The notes: a model not told the origin generated them from the sequence alone. A DNA stretch of 64,000 nt from CADEFQ01 sp050249415 (GCA_050249415.1 JBFWQO010000008.1:124001-188000); one strand, 5' to 3'; shown: positions 25,508-34,452, counted from the stretch's first letter. Numbers and translations: made by a program.

Positions 25508-26638
25508 TTACCTGTACGCGGCGAGGTAGCGGCTCTCGAACCGTTCCTTGGCCCAGTGCAGCAGGCGCGAACGGGGCAGTGTGAGACTCCGTGTCCCGCG
25601 GCGGTACACGAGCATCCCGCTGTCGAGCGTGTCGACGATGCAGCTGAGTTCCGTCCGGAACTCGTGCCGCTCCGGCGCGCCGCCGCGCAGTTCGGCGGCG
25701 ATGTTCCTCGCCACGGCGGCGGCCTGTAGATCCGCCTGGTGCGCCTGCTTGGCCATCCAGTCGGGGCCGGGGTAGCTGCCGGCATCGCCCGCCGCGAATA
25801 CCCGCTCGAGCCCCGGCACCCGGCAGGTCTCGTCGCAGGCGACGAAGCCACCCGGCGAGCGCGGCAGCACGCTCCCGTCGAGCCACGCCGGGCCGGTCAG
25901 GCCGGGCATGAAGAGGATGAGGTCTGCGTCGAAGTGACCGCCGTCGGTCACGACCTTGCCGGCCTCGAGGCCGACCATCTTGTGGCCCAACCGCGTCTCG
26001 ATACCCTGGCGGGCCATGTGCGCAAGAAGTCGCGCCACGGCGGCTCGGCCAAGCCGCTGGCCGGGCTCCTTCGACGGATTGAAGAACACCAGCTCGAACT
26101 TCTCGCGACGGCCTTGCCGGCGCAGCAGCGTGTCGATGCCGAACAGGAACTCGAACATGGGGCCGCCGCGCACGGCGCCAGGCTCCTTCGGGTTCGTGGC
26201 GAAGCCGACCGCGACGGTGCCACCGTCCATCGCGGCGAGCCGGCCCCGAATGGCTTCGGCGGCAGCGATGCCCTCGCACGGAATGATCGCGTGTTCGATC
26301 CCGGGCAACGCGCGCAGGTACCGCCCGCCGGTCGCGACCACGAGGTAGTCGTTGCCGAGTTCCCCGCTGTCGGTCGCGACACGCCGCCCGCCGTCGTGCA
26401 CGCCCTGCACGCTGCCGCGATGCCAGCGCACCCGCTGGCGCTCGAAGAACCCGGCGAGCGGAATCCGCAGATCCTCGCCGCGCCGCGCGCCAGACGGAAT
26501 CCAGATGAGGCTCGGCAGGTAGACGAGTTCGTTGCGTGGCGAGACGACCGTGATGTCGACATCCGCGCCGAGTGCGCGCAGCTCGCGGATCGTGGTCAAT
26601 GCCGCAAATCCACTGCCGAGGATCACGAGCTTCGTCAT
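25508..26638 (-). CDS. SQR-like FAD/NAD(P) oxidoreductase
   Basis: A 376-residue flavoprotein. The N-terminal dinucleotide fold starts KLVILGSGFAALTTIREL, the second motif is YLVVATGGRYLRAL, and the FAD C-terminal motif is LERVFAAGDAGSYPGPDW. The tail ELSCIVDTLDSGMLVYRRG is typical of the sulfide:quinone reductase/flavocytochrome-c superfamily. Cysteines occur near residues 115-120, in GGFVACDETC, and in the tail. It could reduce quinone with a sulfur compound, acting with or after the main SQR. It ends an eight-gene operon and overlaps the thioredoxin gene by 4 nt. Confidence 0.82.
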   Translation of the reverse strand: MTKLVILGSGFAALTTIRELRALGADVDITVVSPRNELVYLPSLIWIPSGARRGEDLRIPLAGFFERQRVRWHRGSVQGVHDGGRRVATDSGELGNDYLVVATGGRYLRALPGIEHAIIPCEGIAAAEAIRGRLAAMDGGTVAVGFATNPKEPGAVRGGPMFEFLFGIDTLLRRQGRREKFELVFFNPSKEPGQRLGRAAVARLLAHMARQGIETRLGHKMVGLEAGKVVTDGGHFDADLILFMPGLTGPAWLDGSVLPRSPGGFVACDETCRVPGLERVFAAGDAGSYPGPDWMAKQAHQADLQAAAVARNIAAELRGGAPERHEFRTELSCIVDTLDSGMLVYRRGTRSLTLPRSRLLHWAKERFESRYLAAYR

Positions 26639-27072
26639 CGGGATTGCTCCCGTGCCCAGCGCACGATGTCGGCGGCCGCCATCGCGCCCGACATGCGGGC
26701 GAGTTCCCGGCCGCCCTTGAAGAATACAAGCGTCGGTATGCTGCGGATCGCGAAGCGCGCGCCGAGATCCGGCTGCGCTTGCGTATCGATCTTCGCGAGA
26801 CGCATCGCCGGTTCGAGTTGCGCGGCGGCCGCTTCGAAATGCGGCGCCATCATCTTGCATGGCCCGCACCACGGCGCCCAGAAATCGACCAGCAGCGGAA
26901 GATCGGTGCGGCTCATGTGTGCGTCGAAGCCGGCGGCATCGAGCGCGATCGGCTTGCCCGCAAACAGGGCCTCATGGCAACGGCCGCACTTCGGCGCATC
27001 ACCCATTCGGTCGCCCGGCACGCGATTGATCGCGTTGCAGTGCGGGCAGGCCAGTTGAATGGTACCGCTCAC
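26635..27072 (-). CDS. trxC: Thioredoxin 2 (TrxC-like)
   Basis: The product has 145 residues. The N-terminal zinc ribbon (CPHCNAINRVPG, then CGRC) precedes a thioredoxin domain with the active site FWAPWCGPCKMMAPHF and the cis-Pro loop IRSIPTLVFFKGG. This two-part structure defines TrxC. The start is GTG 27072, overlapping the OsmC stop as GTGA. In this operon a thioredoxin would reduce persulfides or release sulfane sulfur from carrier proteins. That role is inferred from its SQR neighbours. Confidence 0.9.
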   Translation of the reverse strand: MSGTIQLACPHCNAINRVPGDRMGDAPKCGRCHEALFAGKPIALDAAGFDAHMSRTDLPLLVDFWAPWCGPCKMMAPHFEAAAAQLEPAMRLAKIDTQAQPDLGARFAIRSIPTLVFFKGGRELARMSGAMAAADIVRWAREQSR

Positions 27073-27548
27073 GATGCGCTGCCGATGCCGCGGGTGTCGC
27101 GCAATACCGTGCCCGCGCCGTCGACGACGGTCACGTCCACGTCGATACCGTGGCGCACGCTCTGGGTGACGATGCAGAAGTCCTCGAACTGCGCGAGTAC
27201 GCGGTCGAGATTGCGCAAGTCCGCACCGCGCCCCGGAAGACGCAGCGTGACCGATGCCGCCGGCAGCCGCCAGCGCCCCTGTTCGTTGCGTCGTGGCGTG
27301 GCAGTAATCTCCGCCACCAATCGGCCTGGCTCGTTCTTGTGCTTGCGCAACGCGAACAGCAGGCTGGCCACGAGGCAATTGGCGACGGCGGCGAGCAGCA
27401 TGCGCGAAGGGTTCGGCCCCTGGTCGTGACCGAGCGGCGCCGACTCGTCGGTCAGGAGTGGCGCGAGTGCGGAATCGTCGAAGTGCACGCGGAAGGCGTA
27501 GTCGCTTTCCTGCTCCAGGTGTATGCGGATCGGGCTGTCGATGCTCAC
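27069..27548 (-). CDS. OsmC-family protein
   Basis: The 159-residue protein has the two OsmC redox cysteines in LLAAVANCLVASLLFALRK and FEDFCIVTQSVRHG. OsmC proteins are thiol peroxidases, and several are induced by reactive sulfur species or act on organic persulfides. The start GTG 27548 overlaps the previous stop (GTGA) and the stop overlaps the thioredoxin start, so all three are translationally coupled. With thioredoxin next to it, a peroxidase/persulfide reductase pair is the natural reading. Confidence 0.87.
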   Translation of the reverse strand: MSIDSPIRIHLEQESDYAFRVHFDDSALAPLLTDESAPLGHDQGPNPSRMLLAAVANCLVASLLFALRKHKNEPGRLVAEITATPRRNEQGRWRLPAASVTLRLPGRGADLRNLDRVLAQFEDFCIVTQSVRHGIDVDVTVVDGAGTVLRDTRGIGSAS

Positions 27549-28156
27549 GGGTGTCCTCCTGTCGTCGAAACCTCCCCGGCGGGCACTTCGACCCATAGCG
27601 CGCCGCGCAGGTCGCCCACCTCGAAGCCGGTGGCATGGTCGTCGGGATATTGTCGCGCGATGGCGGTGCGCACTTCCGGCGCGATGTGCGTGCCATGGCA
27701 CGCGAGGCAGACCGGCTCGGTGGCGATGCCGCGCATCATCCGCAGCGCGACATGGGCCGGCAGGCCGTCCCGCATCACGGCGATCTGCTCGCCAGCCGGC
27801 GCGCCGCTTTCGACAGCTTGCGCGAAGGCTTGCAGCGTCGCCAGTTGCCAGCCGCCCGCGGCCTGGTCGGGATGGCGATTGCGGCCCGGCAGCGCCACGC
27901 GCCCGAGGCGCACTCCCTGTTCCGCCATGACGGCAGCGGCGATGCGGGGCGCCTCGCCGTGGCAGACGCCGACCGCCGCCACCGGGCCACCTTCGGCCAT
28001 CGCCGCCTGCAGCCGGCCACGCAACCGGCCATTGAACGCCATCGCGGCGGCCTGCGCGCGCTCGAGTCCGGCATCAGGCGATGCGTCGCGCGCCGCAGCG
28101 AGGGCGAGGATCGCGGTGCACAGCACTGCGGCGGCGAAGACGGAGGGGCGTGTCAC
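27545..28156 (-). CDS. DUF3365 (Tll0287-like) haem protein
   Basis: The 203-residue protein has an N-terminal hydrophobic export signal (VFAAAVLCTAILALAAARD) and a DUF3365-type sensor/haem domain. That domain includes VGVCHGEAPRIAAAVMAEQG and the haem attachment site EPVCLACHG. The end matches the family pattern of a PDDxATGFxxGDLRGA stretch (YPDDHATGFEVGDLRGALW). It is probably periplasmic and could sense or carry electrons. The start GTG 28156 overlaps the RND pump stop. A haem protein inside a sulfide operon may accept electrons or detect sulfide/NO. Confidence 0.83.
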   Translation of the reverse strand: MTRPSVFAAAVLCTAILALAAARDASPDAGLERAQAAAMAFNGRLRGRLQAAMAEGGPVAAVGVCHGEAPRIAAAVMAEQGVRLGRVALPGRNRHPDQAAGGWQLATLQAFAQAVESGAPAGEQIAVMRDGLPAHVALRMMRGIATEPVCLACHGTHIAPEVRTAIARQYPDDHATGFEVGDLRGALWVEVPAGEVSTTGGHP

Positions 28157-31100
28157 GTCGTGGCCTCCCCGGGGCGATGCGTGATCAGCGTGTAATAGAG
28201 CAGCGGAATGACGGCGAGCGTCAGCACGGTCGACACGAGGATGCCGAATACCAGCGAGATGGCGAGGCCGTTGAAGATGGGATCGTCGAGGATGAAAAAG
28301 GCGCCCGCCATCGCCGCGAGAGCGGTCAATGCGATCGGCTGCGCACGCACCGCGCAGGCATCGATCACGGCCGCTTCCGGCGCGAGCCCCCGCTCGATCA
28401 GGTGGTTGATGAAATCCACCAGCAGGATCGAGTTGCGCACGATGATGCCCGCGAGCGCGATCATGCCGATCATCGAGGTGGCCGTGAACTGCGCGCCGAG
28501 CAGCGCGTGCCCCGGCATCACGCCGATCACGGTGAGCGGGATCGGGGCCATGATCACGAGCGGCACCGCATAGTTGCGGAAGTACGCCACGACGAGCAGA
28601 TAGATCAGCACCATGCCCGCGGCATAGGCGAGCCCCATGTCGCGGAAGGTCTCGTAGGTGATCTGCCACTCGCCGTCCCACTTGATGCCGAACGTGCCCG
28701 TGTCTTCGGGCTGGGCGACGAAGTGCTGTGACAGCGATTCGCCGGCGATCGCGTGGTCCGCTACCTGCCCGACGAGATCGAACATGCCGTAGAGCGGACT
28801 GTCCACGGTGCCGCTCTCGTCGCCCATGACGTACACGACGGGCAGGAGATCCTTGTGGTGGATCGCACCGTCCCACGCCGCATGCTGCACGGTGACCAGT
28901 TCCGACAGCGGCACCAGCTGGCCCTCGCCGCCGCGGACACGCAGCGACAACACGCGTTCGATCGAGGCCTGGTCGGCGGCCGGCAGACGCAGGCGGATCG
29001 GGCGCGGGTACTTCGAGCTGCCGTCGATCACGTACGTCGCATCGAGCCCGGAGAGGCCTGCGGCGATCGCCTCGGCGATGGCCGATTGCGGCACGCCGAG
29101 CCGCGCGGCGCGCGCCCGGTCGATCGCGACGATATCGCGCGAGGCATCGGCCTCGACGCTGGTGTCGACATCGACGATGCCTTCGGTGGCGAGGAAGCGC
29201 TGCTCCAGCGCCCGGCCGACCGCGCGCAACCGGTCATAATCGGGACCGTAGATTTCCGCCACGATCGGTGACAGCACCGGCGGGCCGGGCGGCACTTCCA
29301 CGACCTTGACCGAGGCGCCATGGCGACGCCCGATCCCGGCGAGCGGCGCGCGCAGCGCGACCGCGATGTCGTGGCTCTGGCGGTCGCGGTCGTGGCGATC
29401 GACGAGGTTCACTTGCAGGTCGCCGACGTTGGCGCCCTTGCGCAAGTCGTACTGGCGCACGAGGCCGTTGAAGTTGATCGGCGCCGCGGTGCCCGCATAG
29501 CCCTGGTAGTGCCGCACCTCGGGCGTGCGATCGAGCACGGCCGCGAGTTGCGCGAGCAGTGCGTTGGTGTCCTCCAGCGTGCGGCCTTCGGGCGTGTCCA
29601 CCACGACCTGCAGCTCGGACTTGTTGTCGAAGGGCAGCATCTTCAGCACCACCAGCCTGAAGACCGCGAGGCTCGCCGCGAGCACGACGAGGGCGGCCAT
29701 CGCGACGAACAGGCGGTGCCGGCGGCGCGCGCCGCCTTCGCGTGCGAGGAACGGCGTCATCAGGCGTTCGAACAGGCGATGCAGGCGCGCGGCCATGGTG
29801 CCCGCGGCATGGCCGTGCGCAGTGTCGTGCGGGTCGTGGGCGCCGGGCGTGGCCGCGTGGCGCTTCAGCAGCTTCAGCGACAGCCACGGCGTGACGACGA
29901 GCGCGATCGCGAGCGACAGCAGCATGCCGACCGAGGCATTGACCGGAATGGGGCGCATGTACGGGCCCATCAGCCCGGTGACGAAGGCCATCGGCATCAG
30001 CGCCGCGATCACCGTGAAGGTCGCGAGGATCGTCGGGCCGCCGACTTCATCGACCGCGGGCGGGATCGCCTCGCGGAGCGTCTTGCCGCCCTGCGACATG
30101 TGCCGGTGGATGTTCTCGACGACGACGATGGCGTCGTCCACGAGGATGCCGATCGAGAAAATCAGCGCGAACAGCGACACGCGATTCAGCGTGAAGCCCA
30201 TCGCCATCGACGCGAACAGCGTGACGGCGAGCGTCAGGATCACCGCCGATCCGATCACGATGGCCTCGCGACGCCCGAGCGCGAAGAGCACAAGCAGCAC
30301 GACCGACAACGTCGCGAACACGAGCTTTTTGATCAGCGTCTGCGCCTTGTCGCTCGCCGTCTGGCCGTAGTCGCGCGTCACTTCGACCTGCACGCCGTCG
30401 GGAATGACCTGGCCATGGAGTTCCGCGACGCGTCGCAGGACGGCTTGCGTGATGTCGGAGGCGTTGCTGCCGGGCTTTTTCGCGATGGCCAGTGTGACCG
30501 CCGGCGCAATGCCACTCGCGGGACCGGCGCGCCCGGGCGGCGCGCCATGCCACACATAGTGCGCCGGCGCATCGGCGGCATCTTCGACCGCAGCCACGTC
30601 CTCGAGCCGCACCGGCTGCCCGTTCGCCACTCCGATCACGAGGCCGGCGACGTCATCGCGATCGGCGAGGAACCGGCCGGACGTCACCTGCGAGACGCCG
30701 TCCGCGCCGATGCGTTCGCCGGCCTGGCGGGCGAGATTGGCGGCCTGGAGGGCGCCCGCGAGGTCGTGGACGGTCAAGGCGTGGCTCGCGAGTCGCGCGG
30801 CATCGAGCGTGACCATCAGCGCGCGCCCGGGGGCGCCGACGGTGAACACGTCGCGCGTGCCGGGGATACGCTTGAGTTCGGCTTCCAGCGTGTGTGCGAC
30901 TTCGGCCAGTTCGAGCGCACTGCGCGCGGCATCGTCGGTCCACAGCGTGAGCGTCATCACCGGCACGTCGTCGATGCCTTTCGGTTTGACGATGGGCTGG
31001 CCGACCCCGACATGCGGCGGCAGCCAGTCCTGGTTCGAAAACACCTTGTCGTACAGGCGCACGAGTGCGGCCTGGCGCTTCACGCCGACGTCGAACTCCA

Positions 31101-31413
31101 CGGTGAGCACGGCGATGTCGGGGCGGCTCACCGAATAGGTGTGCTTGACCTCCTCGATTTCGGACAACTTCTGCTCGAGCGGGAAGGCGACCATCTGCTC
31201 GACTTCACGGGCATCGGCGCCGGGAAACGGCACGATGACGTTGGCCATCGTCACGTCGATCTGCGGTTCTTCCTCGCGCGGTGTCACCATCACGGCCACG
31301 CCGCCGAGCAGCAGGCCGACCAGCGCCAGGATCGGCGTCAGCGGATTCGACTGGAAGGTCGCCGCGAGGCGCCCGGAGAGACCGAGCTTCGCCCGCTGCC
31401 CGTGCGACGCCAT
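28153..31413 (-). CDS. RND efflux permease (AcrB family)
   Basis: The 1086-residue inner-membrane pump has an N-terminal helix (LTPILALVGLLLGGVAVMV), two large periplasmic loops and twelve membrane segments. The proton-relay aspartates are in SIGILVDDAIVVVENIHRHM. Other RND motifs are FPGADAREVEQMVAFPLEQK and GMIALAGIIVRNSILLVDFI. It begins 1 nt after the adaptor stop and overlaps the DUF3365 gene. No outer-membrane factor is in the operon. Position within an SQR/thioredoxin operon suggests export of a sulfur species or of a compound made toxic by it, but the substrate is unknown. Confidence 0.9.
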   Translation of the reverse strand: MASHGQRAKLGLSGRLAATFQSNPLTPILALVGLLLGGVAVMVTPREEEPQIDVTMANVIVPFPGADAREVEQMVAFPLEQKLSEIEEVKHTYSVSRPDIAVLTVEFDVGVKRQAALVRLYDKVFSNQDWLPPHVGVGQPIVKPKGIDDVPVMTLTLWTDDAARSALELAEVAHTLEAELKRIPGTRDVFTVGAPGRALMVTLDAARLASHALTVHDLAGALQAANLARQAGERIGADGVSQVTSGRFLADRDDVAGLVIGVANGQPVRLEDVAAVEDAADAPAHYVWHGAPPGRAGPASGIAPAVTLAIAKKPGSNASDITQAVLRRVAELHGQVIPDGVQVEVTRDYGQTASDKAQTLIKKLVFATLSVVLLVLFALGRREAIVIGSAVILTLAVTLFASMAMGFTLNRVSLFALIFSIGILVDDAIVVVENIHRHMSQGGKTLREAIPPAVDEVGGPTILATFTVIAALMPMAFVTGLMGPYMRPIPVNASVGMLLSLAIALVVTPWLSLKLLKRHAATPGAHDPHDTAHGHAAGTMAARLHRLFERLMTPFLAREGGARRRHRLFVAMAALVVLAASLAVFRLVVLKMLPFDNKSELQVVVDTPEGRTLEDTNALLAQLAAVLDRTPEVRHYQGYAGTAAPINFNGLVRQYDLRKGANVGDLQVNLVDRHDRDRQSHDIAVALRAPLAGIGRRHGASVKVVEVPPGPPVLSPIVAEIYGPDYDRLRAVGRALEQRFLATEGIVDVDTSVEADASRDIVAIDRARAARLGVPQSAIAEAIAAGLSGLDATYVIDGSSKYPRPIRLRLPAADQASIERVLSLRVRGGEGQLVPLSELVTVQHAAWDGAIHHKDLLPVVYVMGDESGTVDSPLYGMFDLVGQVADHAIAGESLSQHFVAQPEDTGTFGIKWDGEWQITYETFRDMGLAYAAGMVLIYLLVVAYFRNYAVPLVIMAPIPLTVIGVMPGHALLGAQFTATSMIGMIALAGIIVRNSILLVDFINHLIERGLAPEAAVIDACAVRAQPIALTALAAMAGAFFILDDPIFNGLAISLVFGILVSTVLTLAVIPLLYYTLITHRPGEATT

Positions 31414-31414
31414 G

Positions 31415-32503
31415 TCAGCGCTTCCGCCGCGCGGCGATCAATGCCTGTACTGCCGCGACCGGATCGGCCGCGATCGTCTCGCCCGGCTCGAGACCGGCGA
31501 TCACGTCGATGGCATCACCGCTGCGATCACCGACACGCAGCTGGCGCAGCGACAGGCGCCCGTCGGCCAGCACGTAGACCGCGTTCACCTCACCCCGGCG
31601 CACGAGCGCCGACAGCGGTACCCGCGGATACGCGGTGCCGGCGGCGGCCGGAAAGGCTACCTTGGCCGTCGTGCCCGGATGCGGCGCCGGATCGAGCGGC
31701 GGCAACTGCACCCGCACCCGCACCGCGTGCGTGACGGCGTCGGCGGACGGAAAGACCGTGACCGACGCTGCATCGACCCGGCGTCCGTCGGCGAGGATCA
31801 CCGTGGCGAGCGGGCGTGCGCGCACCTGTTCGGCATCCGACTGCGGGATGCTGACGTCGAGGCGCAGCGCATCCGGTGCAAAGACGGTCATCAGCGGCTG
31901 CCCGACGCCGACGCTCTCGCCGGGCTCGACGTCGCGCGTGGCGACGAGGCCGGCGTACGGTGCGCGGATGGTGGTGTACGCGCTCTGCTGGCCGACATCG
32001 GCGAGCCGGGCGCGTGCGGCGTCGCGCGCCGCGATGGCGGAATCGCGCTTCGCACGCACCTCGTCGAGCTGCAGCTTCGAGACATAGTGCGCCTCCGACA
32101 GCCCGAGATAGCGACGGTAGGTCGCTTCGGCTTCGGTCGCGGCGGCCTCGGCGGCGCGCAGTTGCGCGCGCGCGGCATCGACTCCGGCCCGCTGCTCGAC
32201 GGCACTCAGGCGCACCAGCACCGTGCCGGCTGCGACGCGATCGTTGATGTCGTGCAGGACTTCGGTGACGCGGCCGCTTGTCTGTGCGGACAGCGCGGCC
32301 TGCCGGACCGCCTCGACCACGCCATCCCAGGCACGGCCCGTGCCGGCCTCGCCGGCGGTCACCACCAGGGTGTCGAGACCTGCGATCGGTGCAGCCGTAC
32401 GCGACGGCTCGACGCCGCCACACGCCGCGAGCGTGACAGCCAGCGACAGCGGCAGCAGGCATCGCGCGATGCGCCGGGCGTCCGTCCGCACGACAGTCCT
32501 CAC
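31415..32503 (-). CDS. RND periplasmic adaptor lipoprotein
   Basis: A 362-residue membrane-fusion protein with a lipoprotein signal (LLPLSLAVTLAACGG). The lipoyl halves are LSAQTSGRVTEVLHDINDRV and TIRAPYAGLVATRDVEPGES, either side of a coiled-coil hairpin. A beta-barrel and membrane-proximal domain follow (VIAGLEPGETIAADP). The start GTG 32503 overlaps the DUF2892 stop (GTGA). It joins the RND pump to an outer-membrane channel that must be encoded elsewhere. Confidence 0.9.
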   Translation of the reverse strand: MRTVVRTDARRIARCLLPLSLAVTLAACGGVEPSRTAAPIAGLDTLVVTAGEAGTGRAWDGVVEAVRQAALSAQTSGRVTEVLHDINDRVAAGTVLVRLSAVEQRAGVDAARAQLRAAEAAATEAEATYRRYLGLSEAHYVSKLQLDEVRAKRDSAIAARDAARARLADVGQQSAYTTIRAPYAGLVATRDVEPGESVGVGQPLMTVFAPDALRLDVSIPQSDAEQVRARPLATVILADGRRVDAASVTVFPSADAVTHAVRVRVQLPPLDPAPHPGTTAKVAFPAAAGTAYPRVPLSALVRRGEVNAVYVLADGRLSLRQLRVGDRSGDAIDVIAGLEPGETIAADPVAAVQALIAARRKR

Positions 32504-32703
32504 CTGAATGCGCAGCCGCTCGACAGGCCGAGCTTGCGAAACACGAGGGCGGCCGGGCAGAAGCCGGTGAACCCGGACTGCAGCAGGTTCAGCCCGATGA
32601 AAGCGGTGAGCAGCAGCCACCAGGGCGACACGAAGTACACCAGCGCGACGCTGACGAGGATCATCACGCCGGCGAAGGCGAAGACGGCACGGTCGAGGTT
32701 CAT
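32500..32703 (-). CDS. DUF2892 (YgaP-like) small membrane protein
   Basis: This 67-residue protein has two membrane segments (FAFAGVMILVSVALVYFV and WWLLLTAFIGLNLLQSG), ending in the family signature SGFTGFCPAALVFRKLG. DUF2892 modules occur fused to rhodanese in YgaP and beside persulfide dioxygenases and SQRs, where they probably help move sulfane sulfur at the membrane. The cysteine in GFCP is conserved in the family. The start ATG 32703 is 34 nt after the SQR stop, and the stop overlaps the adaptor start. Confidence 0.85.
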   Translation of the reverse strand: MNLDRAVFAFAGVMILVSVALVYFVSPWWLLLTAFIGLNLLQSGFTGFCPAALVFRKLGLSSGCAFR

Positions 32704-32737
32704 GGCGGGGTCTCCTTGGGTTTGATATCGGTCATGT

Positions 32738-34009
32738 TCAACGGGTGCGCACGATGCCGAGCAGCTTGAGCACATATTTTTCGTAGATGGGCTCTGTCTT
32801 GCCGGATTTCATCTTGCGCAGGAAGTATTTCTCGAAGGCGATCTTGGCGACGTGTACCCACCTGCCGACCCTGGCCCAGGTGACGTTGCGCGGCGGGATT
32901 TGCGGCAGCGCCACGAAGGCGATGCCCGTGTCGCCCATGTCGGCCAGGCAGATCGCGTTCCAGGTCGCCTCGGCGGTCGCCGGCACCTGTCGCAGTTCGT
33001 CGCGGATGTTGTGGGCGATGGCCGTCACCATCGATTCGATCATGAAGCCCGTCTTCGGAGCCCCGGTCGGAACCGGCGTCGCCTCCACGGGTGGAATGGC
33101 CACGCACACGCCGAGCGAGAAGATGTTGCGGAAGGCGGTGTTGCGCTGGTGCTTGTCGATGAGGATGAAGCCTCGGGGGTTGCACAGTCCCTCGACGTCG
33201 CGCACCGCGTGCACTCCGGTGAAGGCCGGCAGCACCATCGAGAATCCGAACGGCAATACGTGCGTCTTCTTCGACTGGCCGCTGTCGTCCACCTCGGCCA
33301 CATCCATCGCGCCGTCGCGCACGGTGGCGATCTTCGCGTTGACGATCCAGTTGATATGGCGCTTGCGGAACTCGCTCTCCATCAGGCCTTTCGAATCGCC
33401 CACGCCGCCGAGGCCCATGTGGCCGATGTAGGGCTCGGGGGTGACGTAGGTCATCGGCACCCTGTCCCGCAACTTGCGCTTGCGCAGGTCCTTGTCGACG
33501 ATCATCGCGAACTCGTACGCCGGCCCGAAGCAACTCGCGCCGGATGCCGCACCGACGACGATCGGACCCGGATCTTTCAGGAACTCCTGATAGGCCTCCC
33601 AGGCCGCCGCGGCGTGCGAGGTGGTGCAAACCGAATGCGTGAAGCCGCCTTCGGGACCGAGTCCGGGGACTTCGTCGAACGCGAGGCGCGGCCCGGTGGC
33701 GATCACGAGGTAGTCGTACTCGATACGGCGGCCATCCCGCAGCAGCACGCGATTGTGCGCAGGCTCCACCCGTTCGGCGCCTGCCGCTTCGAAGCCGATT
33801 TGCCGCTTCGCGAGATAGCCAGCCACGGGAATCTCGATATCGGCCGGCTTGCGCCAGCCCACCGCGACCCACGGGTTCGACGGCGTGAACGAGAAGCGCT
33901 CGCCCTCGCCGATCACGGTGATGGCCGCTTCCTCTCCCAGCGTGCCGCGCAGCTCGTAGGCGACACTCATGCCGCCGATGCCGGCGCCCAAAACGACGAT
34001 GCGTACCAT
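32738..34009 (-). CDS. sqr: Sulfide:quinone oxidoreductase
   Basis: This 423-residue flavoprotein starts MVRIVVLGAGIGGMSVAYEL. Three cysteines sit in SQR-typical places: SVCTTSHAAA, GAASGASCFGPAYEFA and FSLGVCVAIPPVEATP. The flavin/quinone segment PTGAPKTGFMIESMVTAIA and the amphipathic C-terminal tail (EKYFLRKMKSGKTEPIYEKY) are those of membrane-bound SQR. The enzyme oxidises sulfide to sulfane sulfur and reduces quinone. It is the first gene of the minus-strand operon, divergent from the two-cysteine ArsR gene. Confidence 0.88.
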   Translation of the reverse strand: MVRIVVLGAGIGGMSVAYELRGTLGEEAAITVIGEGERFSFTPSNPWVAVGWRKPADIEIPVAGYLAKRQIGFEAAGAERVEPAHNRVLLRDGRRIEYDYLVIATGPRLAFDEVPGLGPEGGFTHSVCTTSHAAAAWEAYQEFLKDPGPIVVGAASGASCFGPAYEFAMIVDKDLRKRKLRDRVPMTYVTPEPYIGHMGLGGVGDSKGLMESEFRKRHINWIVNAKIATVRDGAMDVAEVDDSGQSKKTHVLPFGFSMVLPAFTGVHAVRDVEGLCNPRGFILIDKHQRNTAFRNIFSLGVCVAIPPVEATPVPTGAPKTGFMIESMVTAIAHNIRDELRQVPATAEATWNAICLADMGDTGIAFVALPQIPPRNVTWARVGRWVHVAKIAFEKYFLRKMKSGKTEPIYEKYVLKLLGIVRTR

Positions 34010-34063
34010 CGTATGCCCTCCATGTCCCGAACAGCCCCGGGGTGCAGCCCCGCGAACATCCCC

Positions 34064-34107
34064 TTGACGGTAAATTAGCAAGTTCTTATATTAGAAGCAA
34101 CTGATAT
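34064..34107. promoter_or_regulatory. Overlapping divergent promoters with ArsR operator
   Basis: Rightward: TTGACG (34064-34069), 17 bp, TATATT (34087-34092), reading into the ArsR gene. Leftward: TTGCTT (34100-34095), 17 bp, TAATTT (34077-34072), reading into sqr. A near-palindrome ATATTAG-N6-CTGATAT (34088-34107) covers the rightward -10 and the leftward -35. One bound repressor would therefore shut both. This is an AT-rich island and looks like a BigR/SqrR-type switch. Confidence 0.72.
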
Positions 34108-34119
34108 CGTGGAGGCTCG

Positions 34120-34452
34120 ATGGCGACGAGGAAGGCGACGGGTACGCTCGACATGCGGGCGATGCAGGCGCACGCCGGTGAGGCCGCGCGCCTGCTGAAG
34201 GCGCTCGCGAGCGAGCAGCGCCTCAAGGTGCTGTGCCTGCTCGTCGGCGGGGAGCGTTCTGTCGGCGAGATCAACGACCTGCTGGAACTCAGCCAGTCGG
34301 CGCTGTCGCAGCACCTCGCGGTATTGCGTGAGGAAGGGCTGGTGCGGACCCGGCGCGAGGCACAGACGATCCACTACTCGCTGATGCCGGGGCCCGCGGC
34401 CGTGATGATCGAAGCGCTGCACGGCATCTACTGCAGGCCCGCCGGCTCATAG
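34120..34452 (+). CDS. ArsR/SmtB repressor, BigR/SqrR-like persulfide sensor
   Basis: The 110-residue winged-helix repressor carries NDLLELSQSALSQHLAVLRE as recognition region. It has exactly two cysteines, one in RLKVLCLLVGGE near residue 45 and one in HGIYCRPAGS near residue 105. These are the positions that form a tetrasulfide link in SqrR and a disulfide in BigR. No metal-site histidine/cysteine cluster is seen. It would repress sqr and itself until sulfide or persulfide appears. A GGAGG Shine-Dalgarno (34110-34114) precedes ATG 34120. The 3' end overlaps the convergent AsnC gene by 6 nt. Confidence 0.86.
   Translation: MATRKATGTLDMRAMQAHAGEAARLLKALASEQRLKVLCLLVGGERSVGEINDLLELSQSALSQHLAVLREEGLVRTRREAQTIHYSLMPGPAAVMIEALHGIYCRPAGS

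Noticed and set aside
29320..31734. An 804-codon plus-strand ORF
   Set aside because: Antisense shadow of the RND pump and adaptor genes, rich in His/Arg/Asp without domain signatures.
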